Position numbers and translations under genes: made by a program | Notes under the pieces: generated by a model | Told to the model about the DNA's origin: nothing | Seen by the model: the letters and a program-made list of their open reading frames with translations, nothing else | Databases searched by the model: none | Assembly: GCF_900130005.1 (NCBI RefSeq) | Contig: NZ_FQXP01000003.1 | Coordinates: 62,001-126,000, forward strand | Reading direction: 5' to 3' | From: Clostridium collagenovorans DSM 3089 | Lineage (GTDB): Bacteria > Bacillota > Clostridia > Clostridiales > Clostridiaceae | Length of the DNA: 64,000 bases | In this document: in pieces, positions 17,047 through 26,432 of the stretch | Numbering within the stretch: position 1 is the stretch's first letter | Layout: every line of letters starts with the position of its first letter

Positions 17047-17730
17047 ATGAGTTTTCATGAGCAGGTTCAAACATTAAGAAAATCAAGAGGGTTATCTCAA
17101 GAAAAATTAGCTGAAATAATAGGTATTTCAAGACAAGCTGTTGCAAAGTGGGAAGTTGGACAATCATATCCGGATATTGCTAAGCTAATTGCATTAAGTG
17201 ATTTTTTTAATGTAAGCATAGATAAATTGGTAAATGACTATGAAGAGAATTGTCATTTATGTATAGAGCCAAGTAAAGTCAGTAGTATAAATGAAGAAGT
17301 TATAGATTTTTTATGTAGAGCTAAAAAGTCAACATATTCGGGAAATGGTCTGGAAAGTAAATCTTCAAGACCTAGCTCACATGATTTTGAATATATAGAA
17401 GGTGAATTTAAATATATTGATACATATTTAGGAGGAGAACAATTTTCAGGAGAGGAAGCTTTGTGGAAAAATGATACTCCATTATGGTCAATGAATTATG
17501 TAGGCAGAATTTTAGATGAAGCATTTTCAGTGAAGTTTTTAAAAGAGGTTTTAAATTTAGTATCTAGAGATTATCCTTACCGAGGCCCAATTATATATGA
17601 AAAGGGTCAGTACAAATATCATTGTATTATTAATGGAGAATTTGATTGGTTTCAAGGGTATGAAGAAATATATTTTAATAATAGTAAAGTTTATGAATGT
17701 TTTTTTCATGGTGGATCAATTAAATTATAA
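17047..17730 (+). CDS. XRE-family regulator with DUF5680 domain
   Basis: 227 residues: N-terminal helix-turn-helix (residues 7-61, GLSQEKLAEIIGISRQAVAKWE) and a C-terminal domain (about 85-227) with FLCRAKKSTYSGNG, YIDTYLGGEQFSGEEALW, PLWSMNYVGR and YRGP motifs, characteristic of DUF5680. That domain is often found fused to XRE domains and may bind a small ligand. It is 21 bases upstream of map and probably co-transcribed with it. Confidence 0.87.
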   Translation: MSFHEQVQTLRKSRGLSQEKLAEIIGISRQAVAKWEVGQSYPDIAKLIALSDFFNVSIDKLVNDYEENCHLCIEPSKVSSINEEVIDFLCRAKKSTYSGNGLESKSSRPSSHDFEYIEGEFKYIDTYLGGEQFSGEEALWKNDTPLWSMNYVGRILDEAFSVKFLKEVLNLVSRDYPYRGPIIYEKGQYKYHCIINGEFDWFQGYEEIYFNNSKVYECFFHGGSIKL

Positions 17731-17751
17731 ATAAATGGAGGATATTTTATT

Positions 17752-18618
17752 ATGTTAAATAGAAATGATAATTGTTGGTGTGAAAGTGGTCTGAAATATA
17801 AAAAATGTCATTTAGAATTTGATAAAAAATTAAGAGATTTAAGGAGTAAGGGGTATATTACACCAGGTATAGAACTTATAAAAACTAAGAAACAAATTGA
17901 AGGTATAAAAGAAAGTGCAAAGATTAACAATGGACTTTTAGATTTGATTGGTGAGAAGATTAGAGTAGGTATGACGACTCAAGAAATAGATGATTTAGCA
18001 TATAACTATACCATATCTAATGGTGGAATTCCTGCACCGTTAAATTATGATGGATTCCCTAAAAGTATTTGTACATCAATAAATAATGAAGTATGTCACG
18101 GGATACCCAGTAAAGATGTAATACTTAAAAGTGGAGATATTATAAACGTGGATGCAACAACGATATTTAATGGATACTATTCAGATGCATCAAGAATGTT
18201 TATGATTGGACAGGTAAGTGATGCTGCTAGAAAATTAGTTGAAGTAACTAAGGAATGCTTAGCAATAGGTATAAGTGAGGTTAAACCTTGGGGTTTTTTA
18301 GGGGATATAGGAGCTGCAATTCAAGAATATGCTGAGAGTAGAGGTTATTCAGTAGTTAGAGAATTTGGAGGACATGGTGTTGGATTAGATATTCATGAGG
18401 AGCCATTTATTAATCATTTTGGAAAAAGAGGAACAGATATGATTTTAGTACCTGGTATGGTATTTACAATTGAACCTATGATAAATATAGGGGGTCATGA
18501 GGTCTTTGTAGATGAAGATAATGGATGGACTGCTATTACAAAGGATGGGTCTCTTTCAGCACAATGGGAGCATACAGTTCTTGTAACTGAGGATGGGATA
18601 GAGATAATATCACAATAA
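17752..18618 (+). CDS. map: type I methionine aminopeptidase with N-terminal SEC-C motif
   Basis: 288-residue cytosolic metalloprotease that removes initiator methionine. Seen: N-terminal zinc-binding SEC-C motif NCWCESGLKYKKCH (Cys8, Cys10, Cys19, His20), and the pita-bread metal ligands in INVDATTIFNGYYSDASR, GHGVGLDIHE, FTIEPMI and SAQWEHTVLV. SEC-C-bearing MetAPs of clostridia are usually second copies separate from the ribosomal-operon map. AGGAGG-like site upstream. It follows an XRE/DUF5680 regulator in the same direction. Confidence 0.93.
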   Translation: MLNRNDNCWCESGLKYKKCHLEFDKKLRDLRSKGYITPGIELIKTKKQIEGIKESAKINNGLLDLIGEKIRVGMTTQEIDDLAYNYTISNGGIPAPLNYDGFPKSICTSINNEVCHGIPSKDVILKSGDIINVDATTIFNGYYSDASRMFMIGQVSDAARKLVEVTKECLAIGISEVKPWGFLGDIGAAIQEYAESRGYSVVREFGGHGVGLDIHEEPFINHFGKRGTDMILVPGMVFTIEPMINIGGHEVFVDEDNGWTAITKDGSLSAQWEHTVLVTEDGIEIISQ

Positions 18619-18768
18619 AGATGGATAACTTATTGTTATCTTAAAGACGAAAAGCTTTCTCTTTTACAAAAGTAATTTAGAAGTTAAATATTATGGTATA
18701 AGAATAATTAGACTTGAGGAAAAAAGTTATAATTTAAATAAATAATGATACAGGGGATATGCGAGTAA

Positions 18769-19278
18769 ATGGTAGAGTATGAAAATAGAGAGGAACTTAT
18801 TTCAGAGATTTCAAAGCGTGCAAAACTATTTATTAAAGAGTTTAATGATATTGATGAAAAGTATAAGGACAAGTTAATTGAAGGTGTGGATAGAACTCCA
18901 GCCCAAATGATTTCATACCAGTTAGGATGGATGAATCTAATACTTGATTGGGAAAATAAAGAAAACCAAGGGGAAGTCGTAATTACACCAACACCAGATT
19001 ATAAGTGGAATAAGCTTGGTGGATTATATGAAAGTTTTTATGAAGAATATAATAAGTATACGCTTAAAGAACTATGTGCTATGTTTATAGAAACAGAGTA
19101 CAAAATTATTAATTTAATTAATAACTATACAGATATTGAGCTATTTCAGTCAGAAGGGAGAAAATGGGCATCATCAACACCTTCTAATTGGCCAATATGG
19201 AAATGGATTCACATAAATACCGTTGCTCCCTTTAAAACTTTCAGGAGCAAAATAAGAAAGTGGAAGAAATCTATTTAA
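18769..19278 (+). CDS. ClbS/DfsB-family four-helix bundle protein
   Basis: 169 residues matching the ClbS/DfsB (DUF1706, DinB-like) family. Seen: NREELISEISKRAKLFIKEF, RTPAQMISYQLGWMNLILDWE, the conserved PTPDYKWNKLGGL, and the C-terminal WPIWKWIHINTVAPFKTFRSKIRKW. ClbS itself hydrolyses colibactin as self-protection, but most chromosomal relatives are uncharacterised. The ribosome binding site (GGGG at about 18753) is weak and rather distant. Confidence 0.85.
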   Translation: MVEYENREELISEISKRAKLFIKEFNDIDEKYKDKLIEGVDRTPAQMISYQLGWMNLILDWENKENQGEVVITPTPDYKWNKLGGLYESFYEEYNKYTLKELCAMFIETEYKIINLINNYTDIELFQSEGRKWASSTPSNWPIWKWIHINTVAPFKTFRSKIRKWKKSI

Positions 19279-19424
19279 GGGAATTGATTAAATATGGTAT
19301 GTAAAACATTAGATTGATTAATTTGAAAAATAAGGATATAATTATCTAATAATTCCAAAGTCTATAAGTCGTGTCTGATTAGCAAAGATGAAAGATCATA
19401 TCTTAACAATTTGGAGGTATAGTT

Positions 19425-20681
19425 ATGAATAATCCGGTATTTAAAAATAAATTAATTGAAGATTTAGAAAATAAACTTGAACATAATCAAAGTGAGGCTG
19501 TAAATGAATTTTTACAATATATTCAAGACAATGGGACGCCTTTGATAGAAAAAATTGAAGGGGACAATGATAATTCCTTGGTTACTTTTATCTATAGTGC
19601 TGAAAAACAATTTGAAAGCGTATTAATATTTACTAGTTTTCTATTTGATTTTGCGAGTGAAATAGAAAAATATAAACTTAAACAGATAAAAAACACAAAC
19701 TTATGGTATATAACTTTTAAAGTTATGAATGATATAAGATATGTATATACTTTTATTCCTAATGAATGTGAAGAAATTGAATTTGAAAAGGTTTGGGAAA
19801 ATAAGGAGTATGATAAGTTTAATGAAAAGAAATTTATTTGGGAAGGCATAGATAATGGAAAGGATTTAATATATAGTTATGTTGAAATGCCGAAGGCTAA
19901 GGAAGACTTTTGGATTAAAGAAAGAATAGATATTAATAAAGGTACCATTGAAAATTATAAGTTTGAAAGTATAAATTTCAATTCACCTCGAAACATAGAT
20001 GTATATATACCTCATGAATACAATAGAGATATGACTGAATATAAATTTATTGTTTTTACTGATGGTACTGCATATACTGATAAACTTTCAGCTAAAAATG
20101 TATTAGATAATCTAATAGCAGATAAAAAAATCCCACCAGTAGTTAGTATATTTGTTGATTCTGAAAGTGAAAGTAGGAGAGAAGAACTGAGATGTAGTGA
20201 TAAGTTTTGTGCTATCATAGTTAATGAAATACTTCCATGGATAAGAAAAAAATATAAAATTTCAAATAATCCTGAAGATGCTATAATAGCTGGACTTAGT
20301 CTTGGAGGATTAACTGCATCTTATATGGGATTAAAACATTCTGAGACCTTTGGAAACATAATCTCACAGTCAGGCTCTTATTGGTACATACCTGTTGATG
20401 AGGAAGAAAAATTTAATAATAATAAAGAGAATAATGATTGCTGGATGAGTCTTCAGTTTAAGTCCGTAGATAAACTTCCACTTAAGTTTTATATTGAGGT
20501 TGGTATTATTGAAAAGCACAATATGAGAAAGAATAATTCTAACTTAAAAGATACTTTAATCTCTAAAGGGTATGATGTAAACTTTGAAGTATTTAAAGGT
20601 GGACATGATTATTTATGTTGGGGAGAAAATTTAGCTAATGCTTTGATTTCAATTTTAAATGTTAATGAGATAGCCTTGTAA
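19425..20681 (+). CDS. Fes/enterochelin-esterase-like alpha/beta hydrolase
   Basis: 418 residues: N-terminal beta-sandwich domain (about 1-175) like the Fes N-terminal domain and a C-terminal esterase-D/Fes hydrolase domain (180-415). Seen: nucleophile elbow GLSLGG with Ser292 and catalytic His394 in GGHDYLCW, IDVYIPHEY at the domain entry, and SQSGSYWY. TTTGGAGGT ribosome binding site. The absence of iron transport genes nearby leaves the substrate open: a siderophore ester or another polyester or ester compound. Confidence 0.85.
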   Translation: MNNPVFKNKLIEDLENKLEHNQSEAVNEFLQYIQDNGTPLIEKIEGDNDNSLVTFIYSAEKQFESVLIFTSFLFDFASEIEKYKLKQIKNTNLWYITFKVMNDIRYVYTFIPNECEEIEFEKVWENKEYDKFNEKKFIWEGIDNGKDLIYSYVEMPKAKEDFWIKERIDINKGTIENYKFESINFNSPRNIDVYIPHEYNRDMTEYKFIVFTDGTAYTDKLSAKNVLDNLIADKKIPPVVSIFVDSESESRREELRCSDKFCAIIVNEILPWIRKKYKISNNPEDAIIAGLSLGGLTASYMGLKHSETFGNIISQSGSYWYIPVDEEEKFNNNKENNDCWMSLQFKSVDKLPLKFYIEVGIIEKHNMRKNNSNLKDTLISKGYDVNFEVFKGGHDYLCWGENLANALISILNVNEIAL

Positions 20682-20697
20682 TTCAAGGCTATTTTTT
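20671..20697 (+). terminator. intrinsic terminator overlapping the esterase stop codon
   Basis: TAGCCTTG / CAAGGCTA stem with the TAA stop (20679-20681) in the loop and a T6 tail. Confidence 0.85.
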
Positions 20698-20823
20698 ATA
20701 GTCAAAACTCTTGAGCGTTGCATAATATATAGATGATTAATAAATAAGTTTGTTTATATATAGACAAAATTGAAAAATAACCATATAATTTATATAAAGT
20801 ATTATATAAGGGGAGTTTATAAA

Positions 20824-21594
20824 ATGAGTGAAAGCAATAAGGAATTATTTTGGGATGCAACAATTGGAGAGGTTAAGAAGGGGTATATTGAATTAGAAGA
20901 TGGTTATAAGTGTATAATTTGTGAAAAGGAATTTACAAAGGGAAGAATATATGAGATAAATTCCATTCTATATGATGCTAGAAAAGCTACAGAGCTTCAT
21001 ATAGAAGAAAGTCATGGTTCCACTTTAGAGTATTTACTTGGAATGAATTCTAACTTTACAGGGGTATCGCAGGTACAACAAGAGGTTTTGGTGCTTATGG
21101 CATCAGGATTAAGTGATAAAGAAATTGCTACAAAGTTAGGAGTGGCACAGTCTACAATAAGGAATCATAGATATAAGTTACGTGAAAAAGAAAAGCAAGC
21201 TCGATTATTTTTAGCTATGATGGAATTAATATCATGTAATACAAATAAAAAAATAAATAAATTAGATAAGGATACTTTATGTGATGCTCATAAAACGGCA
21301 ACTACCTTAGATGATAGATATAATGTTACCGATAAAGAAAGAGAAACTACAATTAAAATCTATATGGATGAAAATGGGGCAATGAAGACTTTTCCATCTA
21401 AAGAAAAGAAGAAGCTAATAGTTTTATGTGAAGTGACTAAAAACTTCTCAAAGGGTAAAAAATACTCTGAAAAAGAAATAAACAGAATCCTAAAAAGAAT
21501 TTATGAGGATTACGCAACTATTAGAAGATCTCTTATAGAGTACGGCTTTCTTGATCGTGCCAATGATTGCAGTAGCTATTGGGTAAAGGAATAA
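20824..21594 (+). CDS. LuxR-type HTH regulator with DUF2087 domain
   Basis: 256 residues: N-terminal zinc-finger-like region (CIICEKEF...HIEESH), a central LuxR-type helix-turn-helix (VLVLMASGLSDKEIATKLGVAQSTIRNHRYKLREK, about residues 90-125), and a C-terminal DUF2087 domain (about 180-256, AMKTFPSKEKKKLIVLCEV...RRSLIEYGFLDR) that is a winged-helix-like unit. I start at ATG 20824 with AGGGGAG upstream; a TTG/ATG at 20770 lacks one. Isolated single gene with its own terminator, so probably autonomous; target unknown. Confidence 0.86.
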   Translation: MSESNKELFWDATIGEVKKGYIELEDGYKCIICEKEFTKGRIYEINSILYDARKATELHIEESHGSTLEYLLGMNSNFTGVSQVQQEVLVLMASGLSDKEIATKLGVAQSTIRNHRYKLREKEKQARLFLAMMELISCNTNKKINKLDKDTLCDAHKTATTLDDRYNVTDKERETTIKIYMDENGAMKTFPSKEKKKLIVLCEVTKNFSKGKKYSEKEINRILKRIYEDYATIRRSLIEYGFLDRANDCSSYWVKE

Positions 21595-21607
21595 AAGAAT
21601 ATATAAG

Positions 21608-21650
21608 AAAACCTTAGAAAACTTTTCAAAGAAGTTTTCTAAGGTTTTTT
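21608..21650 (+). terminator. intrinsic terminator
   Basis: 17-bp stem (21608-21624 with 21632-21648), 7-nt loop, T6 tail; directly after the DUF2087 regulator. Confidence 0.9.
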
Positions 21651-21820
21651 AGCTTATATTTCTGTAATATATAGTTACACAAATTTACTATAAGGTTATT
21701 ACTAATTTTATTGAGTAAAAGAAAAAATGACATATAGTATAGTTAGAAAATATACCACATAAAAACTGTATAGGTCAATATGATAATAGTTTTATTTTAA
21801 ACTATTATCATGCATGCATT

Positions 21821-22441
21821 TTAACTTATTAAAGTACATATAACTGTTATAGCCACGTACATGTATGGTTCTAATTTTAAAATTAAACTGTCCTTATTAG
21901 AAATTTCAACTACTGTGTTACTAGATAATTTAAGGAAGACTTTTCTAAGAACTTTAAATATAAGCCATCCTAAAATAGCTCCTAAGGAATTCATGATTAA
22001 ATCAGTAACATCTGTACCACGACCATTAGTGAATAATTGTCCAAATTCAATAATCATAGAAAAAATTAATCCATAACATAGAGTGGGTAAGAAATTTCTA
22101 AACTTTTGCCAAAGTGTCGGTAATAAAAAACCAAAGGGCATAAAGAATAATATATTTAATATAGCAGAAATCTCAAATCCATCTGAAAATGGTATTAAAT
22201 TAATATTAGGATTAAATATAGGCTTATTTAACTTAGAGAATCTTTGCCATTCACTTAAACAAGGAAACCCTACCACCTCTTTTAAGGAAATCATAAGATA
22301 CAATATAAACAAGTATCCAAAGAAATAATGCTGCCAGTATATTTTCTTATTAAGCGTTTTACTGCTTTTATTTAAAAAAATATTAAAAATAGTTATTAGA
22401 AAAAATGGTAATAGCATTGCTATTATGTAACTTTTCATCAT
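21821..22441 (-). CDS. VanZ family membrane protein
   Basis: 206-residue VanZ-like protein with about five transmembrane helices. Seen: NLIPFSDGFEISAILNILFFMPFGFLLPTL and the conserved SMIIEFGQLFTNGRGTDVTDLIMNSLGAILGW. VanZ is linked to low-level teicoplanin resistance in enterococci, but chromosomal homologues are widespread and mostly unstudied. GGAGATGAG lies 9 bases before ATG 22441, so I use that start rather than ATG 22456. Monocistronic, divergent from the methyltransferase gene. Confidence 0.87.
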   Translation of the reverse strand: MMKSYIIAMLLPFFLITIFNIFLNKSSKTLNKKIYWQHYFFGYLFILYLMISLKEVVGFPCLSEWQRFSKLNKPIFNPNINLIPFSDGFEISAILNILFFMPFGFLLPTLWQKFRNFLPTLCYGLIFSMIIEFGQLFTNGRGTDVTDLIMNSLGAILGWLIFKVLRKVFLKLSSNTVVEISNKDSLILKLEPYMYVAITVICTLIS

Positions 22442-22620
22442 AAAACTCATCTCCATAGTTTGATAATAAATTTAAAGTAGCGTAGTAAAATTTACGGTGT
22501 TTTAATCATCCCAATATAGCATAACAACTTAAGCGAAAAATTATCTTAACAAAATATTACAATAATCTTAATTCTGTAAAATATTTATAAGGTAATAAGG
22601 AGCCTTATTAGGTATATAGG

Positions 22621-22713
22621 GAGGAACATAAAAATTATTATAAGAAGAATAAGCTTCATTATAATTTATATTTTAAGGGTTCAGAAAGAAATTTGAGCTT
22701 AAATATAGTTTAG
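22621..22713 (+). pseudogene. msrA relic fragment
   Basis: Encodes EEHKNYYKKNKLHYNLYFKG followed by SERN and a TAG stop. This is the MsrA C-terminal motif, and 54 of 57 bases from 22633 to 22689 are identical to 5435-5491 of msrAB by my count, including synonymous positions. No start, no GCFWC motif, no MsrB part. It is therefore a duplicated fragment or the rump of a deleted paralogue. Confidence 0.75.
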
Positions 22714-22849
22714 AGAAGAAGATTAATTTCAATGAGTAATAAGATGATATATTTACAATCTTAATAATTCTTAATAAATACTAAACCAACTTTTTAATAA
22801 TTACTACATATAATGGGCTTATTAAGTTGATTATAAGGGGAGATATTTG

Positions 22850-23410
22850 ATGAAAGTTAAGTTTTTAATTCAGTATTTATTACATCCTAGAGCTACAGGA
22901 GCAGTTTTACCTAGTTCACAAAATCTATCTTCTAAAATTATTAAGAATATAGATTTTAAGGCTTGCGATTGTATAGTTGAATTTGGACCAGGTACAGGGG
23001 TTTTTACAAAAGAAATCTTAAATAGATGTAAGAAAGATACTACAATTATATTAATTGAATACAATAAGGAGTTTTATAAAATATTGAAGAAAAAGTATTA
23101 TTACATGGAAAATGTGCATGTAATAAATGATTCAGCAGAAAATATTAATCATTATATAAATAAATATGGTATAAATAATGTAGATTATGTTGTATCAGGA
23201 TTACCCTTTGCAAGTTTGCCAAAGGATATGACGGAGAAAATATTAGTTAATACTAAGAGTGTACTTGGGCATAAAGGCACCTTTATTATGTTTCAATATA
23301 CAAAGTTAAAAATGTCATTAATAAGAGATTATTTTAAAAATATTAATATAAGCAGGGAGTTAATAAATATTCCTCCAGCATACGTTTTTACCTGCACAAA
23401 TAAATTATAA
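22850..23410 (+). CDS. class I SAM-dependent methyltransferase (KsgA/PmtA-like)
   Basis: 187-residue Rossmann-fold methyltransferase. Seen: N-terminal LLHPRATGAVLPSSQNLSSKI, motif I VEFGPGTGVFTKEIL, IEYNKEFY, and YVVSGLPFASLPKD as motif IV. The pattern matches the rRNA adenine dimethylase-like and phospholipid N-methyltransferase group often annotated side by side. GGGGAGA ribosome binding site, ATG 22850. It is 12 bases upstream of a response regulator and probably belongs to the same operon. Substrate (lipid head group, rRNA or small molecule) cannot be told from sequence. Confidence 0.83.
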   Translation: MKVKFLIQYLLHPRATGAVLPSSQNLSSKIIKNIDFKACDCIVEFGPGTGVFTKEILNRCKKDTTIILIEYNKEFYKILKKKYYYMENVHVINDSAENINHYINKYGINNVDYVVSGLPFASLPKDMTEKILVNTKSVLGHKGTFIMFQYTKLKMSLIRDYFKNINISRELINIPPAYVFTCTNKL

Positions 23411-23422
23411 GGAGAGGATACA

Positions 23423-24109
23423 ATGAAAGGATATATTCTTATAGTTGATGATGATGAAAATATAAGAAACTTATTAAGTATTTATTTAGAAAATGAGGGC
23501 TTTAAAACTATAAAAGCAGAGAGTGCAAAAAGAGCTATTGAGTTTATAGAAGAAAAGGATATAGAGTTAATACTTTTAGACATTATGATGCCAGAGTTAG
23601 ATGGAATAGAAGCTTGTATGAGAATTAGAAAAGAAAATAATATGCCAATAATTATGATATCTGCAAAGTCTGAAGATATGGATAAAATTCATGGATTAAC
23701 AGCAGGTGCAGATGATTATATTACAAAGCCTTTTAATCCCTTAGAGCTTATAGCCAGAGTAAAATCACAGCTTAGAAGATATCAAAAATATAACATAGCT
23801 AACAATGATTCAAAGATTACAATTGAGATTGGAGAATTAATTATTAATACTGATACTAGACAAGTGTGGATTTCTGAAAATGAAGCAAGATTAACACCAA
23901 AGGAGTTTGATATTCTAGAATTACTTGCAAGAAATAAGGGGATTGTTTTAAGTATAAGAAAGATATATGAAGAAGTTTGGAAAGAGGAGTTTTTCAAATC
24001 AGATAATACTGTATCAGTACATATAACTAATTTAAGAGAGAAGATAGAAGCAGACCCTAAGGCTCCAATTTATATAAAAACTATATGGGGAGTAGGTTAT
24101 AAAATATGA
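23423..24109 (+). CDS. OmpR/PhoB-family response regulator
   Basis: 228 residues: receiver domain with DDDENI pocket, Asp53 in LLDIMMPELD and Lys in ITKPF; winged-helix output domain ending in IKTIWGVGYKI. VanR/KdpE-like subgroup. AGGAGAGG ribosome binding site. Overlaps the kinase by 4 bases. Lies between a methyltransferase and the kinase in one operon. Confidence 0.92.
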   Translation: MKGYILIVDDDENIRNLLSIYLENEGFKTIKAESAKRAIEFIEEKDIELILLDIMMPELDGIEACMRIRKENNMPIIMISAKSEDMDKIHGLTAGADDYITKPFNPLELIARVKSQLRRYQKYNIANNDSKITIEIGELIINTDTRQVWISENEARLTPKEFDILELLARNKGIVLSIRKIYEEVWKEEFFKSDNTVSVHITNLREKIEADPKAPIYIKTIWGVGYKI

Positions 24110-25404
24110 TTAAGGGAAAAAAACTTAGATTAAATTTAGTTTTAGGAGTGCTTGTAGGGTTTTTTATATATCAGTTTGCAATATGTGAGGGATTTGCTGT
24201 GCTTGTAGCAAAACATCAAGGAACAGGTGGATTATTAGAAATACCCTCTAAAGATATTGTTGTACTTAGAGTTTTAGCCTTAATATTATTTGGAGTTATT
24301 ATTTTAGCATTTAATACTAAGAAATTTAAAAAGATAAATTTAAATAAAATGAGCTTATATCTAGTGTTTTCAATTATAGTTTCAGTTATAGTAGCTATTG
24401 AGTGTTGTGTTATTACTATGTCATTTATTTTAAGGTTGTATCCCAATATAGATAAAATAATGATGAATAATTATTTCTTAGCAATAAATTCAGTTTTCCT
24501 TCTTATTTTTTTTGGTGTTGGGATATTTTTAAGTATTTTTGTTATGTTAGTTAATAGAAAAGTAAAATATATTAAATTTATAACTAAAGAGGTTAAATTA
24601 ATTAAAGATGAGGGCTTTGGTAAAACAATTGAAGTTAAAGGTAAGGATGAAATAGCAGAACTTTGTGAAAGCATAAATAATATGTCAGTTGAATTGCGTA
24701 AAAAAATAGACCATGAGAAAAACATAGAAAATGCCAAAAATGAGCTCATAACAAATGTATCTCATGATTTAAGAACACCACTTACCTCAGTAATAGGATA
24801 TGTAGACCTGTTAAAAAAGAATGGATTCGAGGATAAGAAAGTCTTTGATGATTATATATCCATTATAGATGAAAGGACTAAGAATCTTAATAGATTAATT
24901 AATGAGCTTTTTGAATATACAAAGCTAAATAATAATGATATTAAATTGAATTATAGTAATGTTGAAATAGGCTCTTTAGTAGAGCAATTAGTTGGAGAAT
25001 ACATACCTATTTTAAATAAAGATGGCTTAGAAGTTGAGAGATGTATTGAAAATAAAGATATATTTATAGATATAGACGTAGAAAAAATAGTAAGAGTTCT
25101 AGAAAATTTATTAATCAATGCAAAAAAGTATAGTGTAAAAAACACTATGATTTCAGTAAAACTATTTAGTGAAAATGATAGTGTTATAATCTCTATAGGA
25201 AATAAGACGCAAAATATATGCGAGGAGGATTTAGAAAAACTATTTGAGAGGTTTTATAAGAGAGATAAATCTAGAAACAATCAGGATAGCTCAGGACTTG
25301 GATTATCAATTGTGAAAAGAATAATGGAACTTCATAATGGTGATATAACAGTAGGACTTAAAGAAGATATTATAGAATTTAAATTAATATTGCCATTAAG
25401 ATAA
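24106..25404 (+). CDS. VanS-like sensor histidine kinase
   Basis: 432 residues: four hydrophobic segments in the first 150 residues (about 9-30, 48-66, 81-105, 125-147), HAMP-like linker, H-box NVSHDLRTPLTSVIGY with His220, N-box VLENLLINAKKYS, and G-boxes including GLGLSIV. Overlaps the regulator start-stop (ATGA). The membrane-embedded sensor with short loops suggests detection of membrane or envelope stress. A strong bidirectional terminator begins at its stop codon. Confidence 0.92.
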   Translation: MIKGKKLRLNLVLGVLVGFFIYQFAICEGFAVLVAKHQGTGGLLEIPSKDIVVLRVLALILFGVIILAFNTKKFKKINLNKMSLYLVFSIIVSVIVAIECCVITMSFILRLYPNIDKIMMNNYFLAINSVFLLIFFGVGIFLSIFVMLVNRKVKYIKFITKEVKLIKDEGFGKTIEVKGKDEIAELCESINNMSVELRKKIDHEKNIENAKNELITNVSHDLRTPLTSVIGYVDLLKKNGFEDKKVFDDYISIIDERTKNLNRLINELFEYTKLNNNDIKLNYSNVEIGSLVEQLVGEYIPILNKDGLEVERCIENKDIFIDIDVEKIVRVLENLLINAKKYSVKNTMISVKLFSENDSVIISIGNKTQNICEEDLEKLFERFYKRDKSRNNQDSSGLGLSIVKRIMELHNGDITVGLKEDIIEFKLILPLR

Positions 25405-25465
25405 AATGATACTGTTGCACTAAACCTTACTTTCTAAAGGTATTAATGCAACAGTATCATTTTTT
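25403..25465. terminator. bidirectional terminator
   Basis: 17-bp perfect stem (AAAATGATACTGTTGCA at 25403-25419 and its complement at 25447-25463) with a T6 right flank; begins on the kinase stop codon. Confidence 0.85.
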
Positions 25466-25529
25466 AACATTGATTTAAACATTTTAATTAAACATTGATT
25501 TAAATGTTTGATTTGAAGTTCATTAATCA

Positions 25530-26168
25530 TTATATTGAAGATTTAATTTTACGCCAAATCATAAAGGAGTAGTATGATATAAGTAGTAAAATTAAAAGAG
25601 CTATAAGTTTAAACCAAGATGCTTCAGTAAGTCCACTCCCTAAGAAACCATATAAGAATATAAGTGGTGCATCTACTAAAACAATTAGTGCAATACATTT
25701 TTTATAACCTAAATTTATATACCCAGCTGTAGCTGTTATTAAATCAGAGGGCGTAACAGGACATATTATTCCAAGAGCTAAAATCTTATAACTATAAGTT
25801 TTAACTAGTTCTATAATACTCGGATTTTTGCTAATCCAATTGTCTTTAAGTAAGTTTTTATTAAAATATACACCTATGAAATACATAATACTTTGAGAGA
25901 AAAACAGTGCTAAAAGTGACAATATAAAGCTTGTATATGGACCAAAGATAACACTTCCTATTAGTATAAAAACTGTTTGAGGTATAAAAATAAGAACTCT
26001 CATAGTAGATATAAATACAAATAGTATTTGCATTTCAATATAATTTCCCTTAATAATAGAAATAAATTTACTACTATCTTTTGAGAGAAAGCCCATGTTA
26101 TATAAAATTACTGCAATGCTTATCCAAAGCAAAATAATTAAAAGTAACTTAATTCCTTTTTTCATCAT
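25530..26168 (-). CDS. TVP38/TMEM64 (DedA superfamily) membrane protein
   Basis: 212 residues with about five to six transmembrane segments. Seen: the VTT/SNARE-associated core VIFGPYTSFILSLLALFFSQSIMYFIG and GIICPVTPSDLITATAGYINLGYKKC. Family members are implicated in lipid scrambling or flux across membranes. AGGAGAGACT ribosome binding site upstream on the minus strand. Convergent with the sensor kinase; no operon partner. Confidence 0.87.
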   Translation of the reverse strand: MMKKGIKLLLIILLWISIAVILYNMGFLSKDSSKFISIIKGNYIEMQILFVFISTMRVLIFIPQTVFILIGSVIFGPYTSFILSLLALFFSQSIMYFIGVYFNKNLLKDNWISKNPSIIELVKTYSYKILALGIICPVTPSDLITATAGYINLGYKKCIALIVLVDAPLIFLYGFLGSGLTEASWFKLIALLILLLISYYSFMIWRKIKSSI

Positions 26169-26351
26169 AAGTCTCTCCTTTAATCGTGATAAACCTATTG
26201 TAAAAAGGAAACTTTAAGATTTAATAATAAAAATTATTAAGAATTATTAAGATATATATTTTAATAAAAACTCTTCAATATATTTAATTAGATAAGATCA
26301 GTTCAAAATAAATATATTGAAGAGATTATGAGAGGAAAACTATAAATTGCA

Positions 26352-26399
26352 ATAAAAAATTGAACTAATTTAAGTTTATTATCTAAATTAGTTCAATTT
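26352..26399 (-). terminator. terminator of the EF-G binding protein gene
   Basis: 16-bp stem (26357-26372 with 26384-26399) followed on the minus strand by a run of T (complement of the A-rich 26354-26359). Confidence 0.75.
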
Positions 26400-26432
26400 G
26401 CTTAGAGTTCATATATTTTATTAAAAATAATA

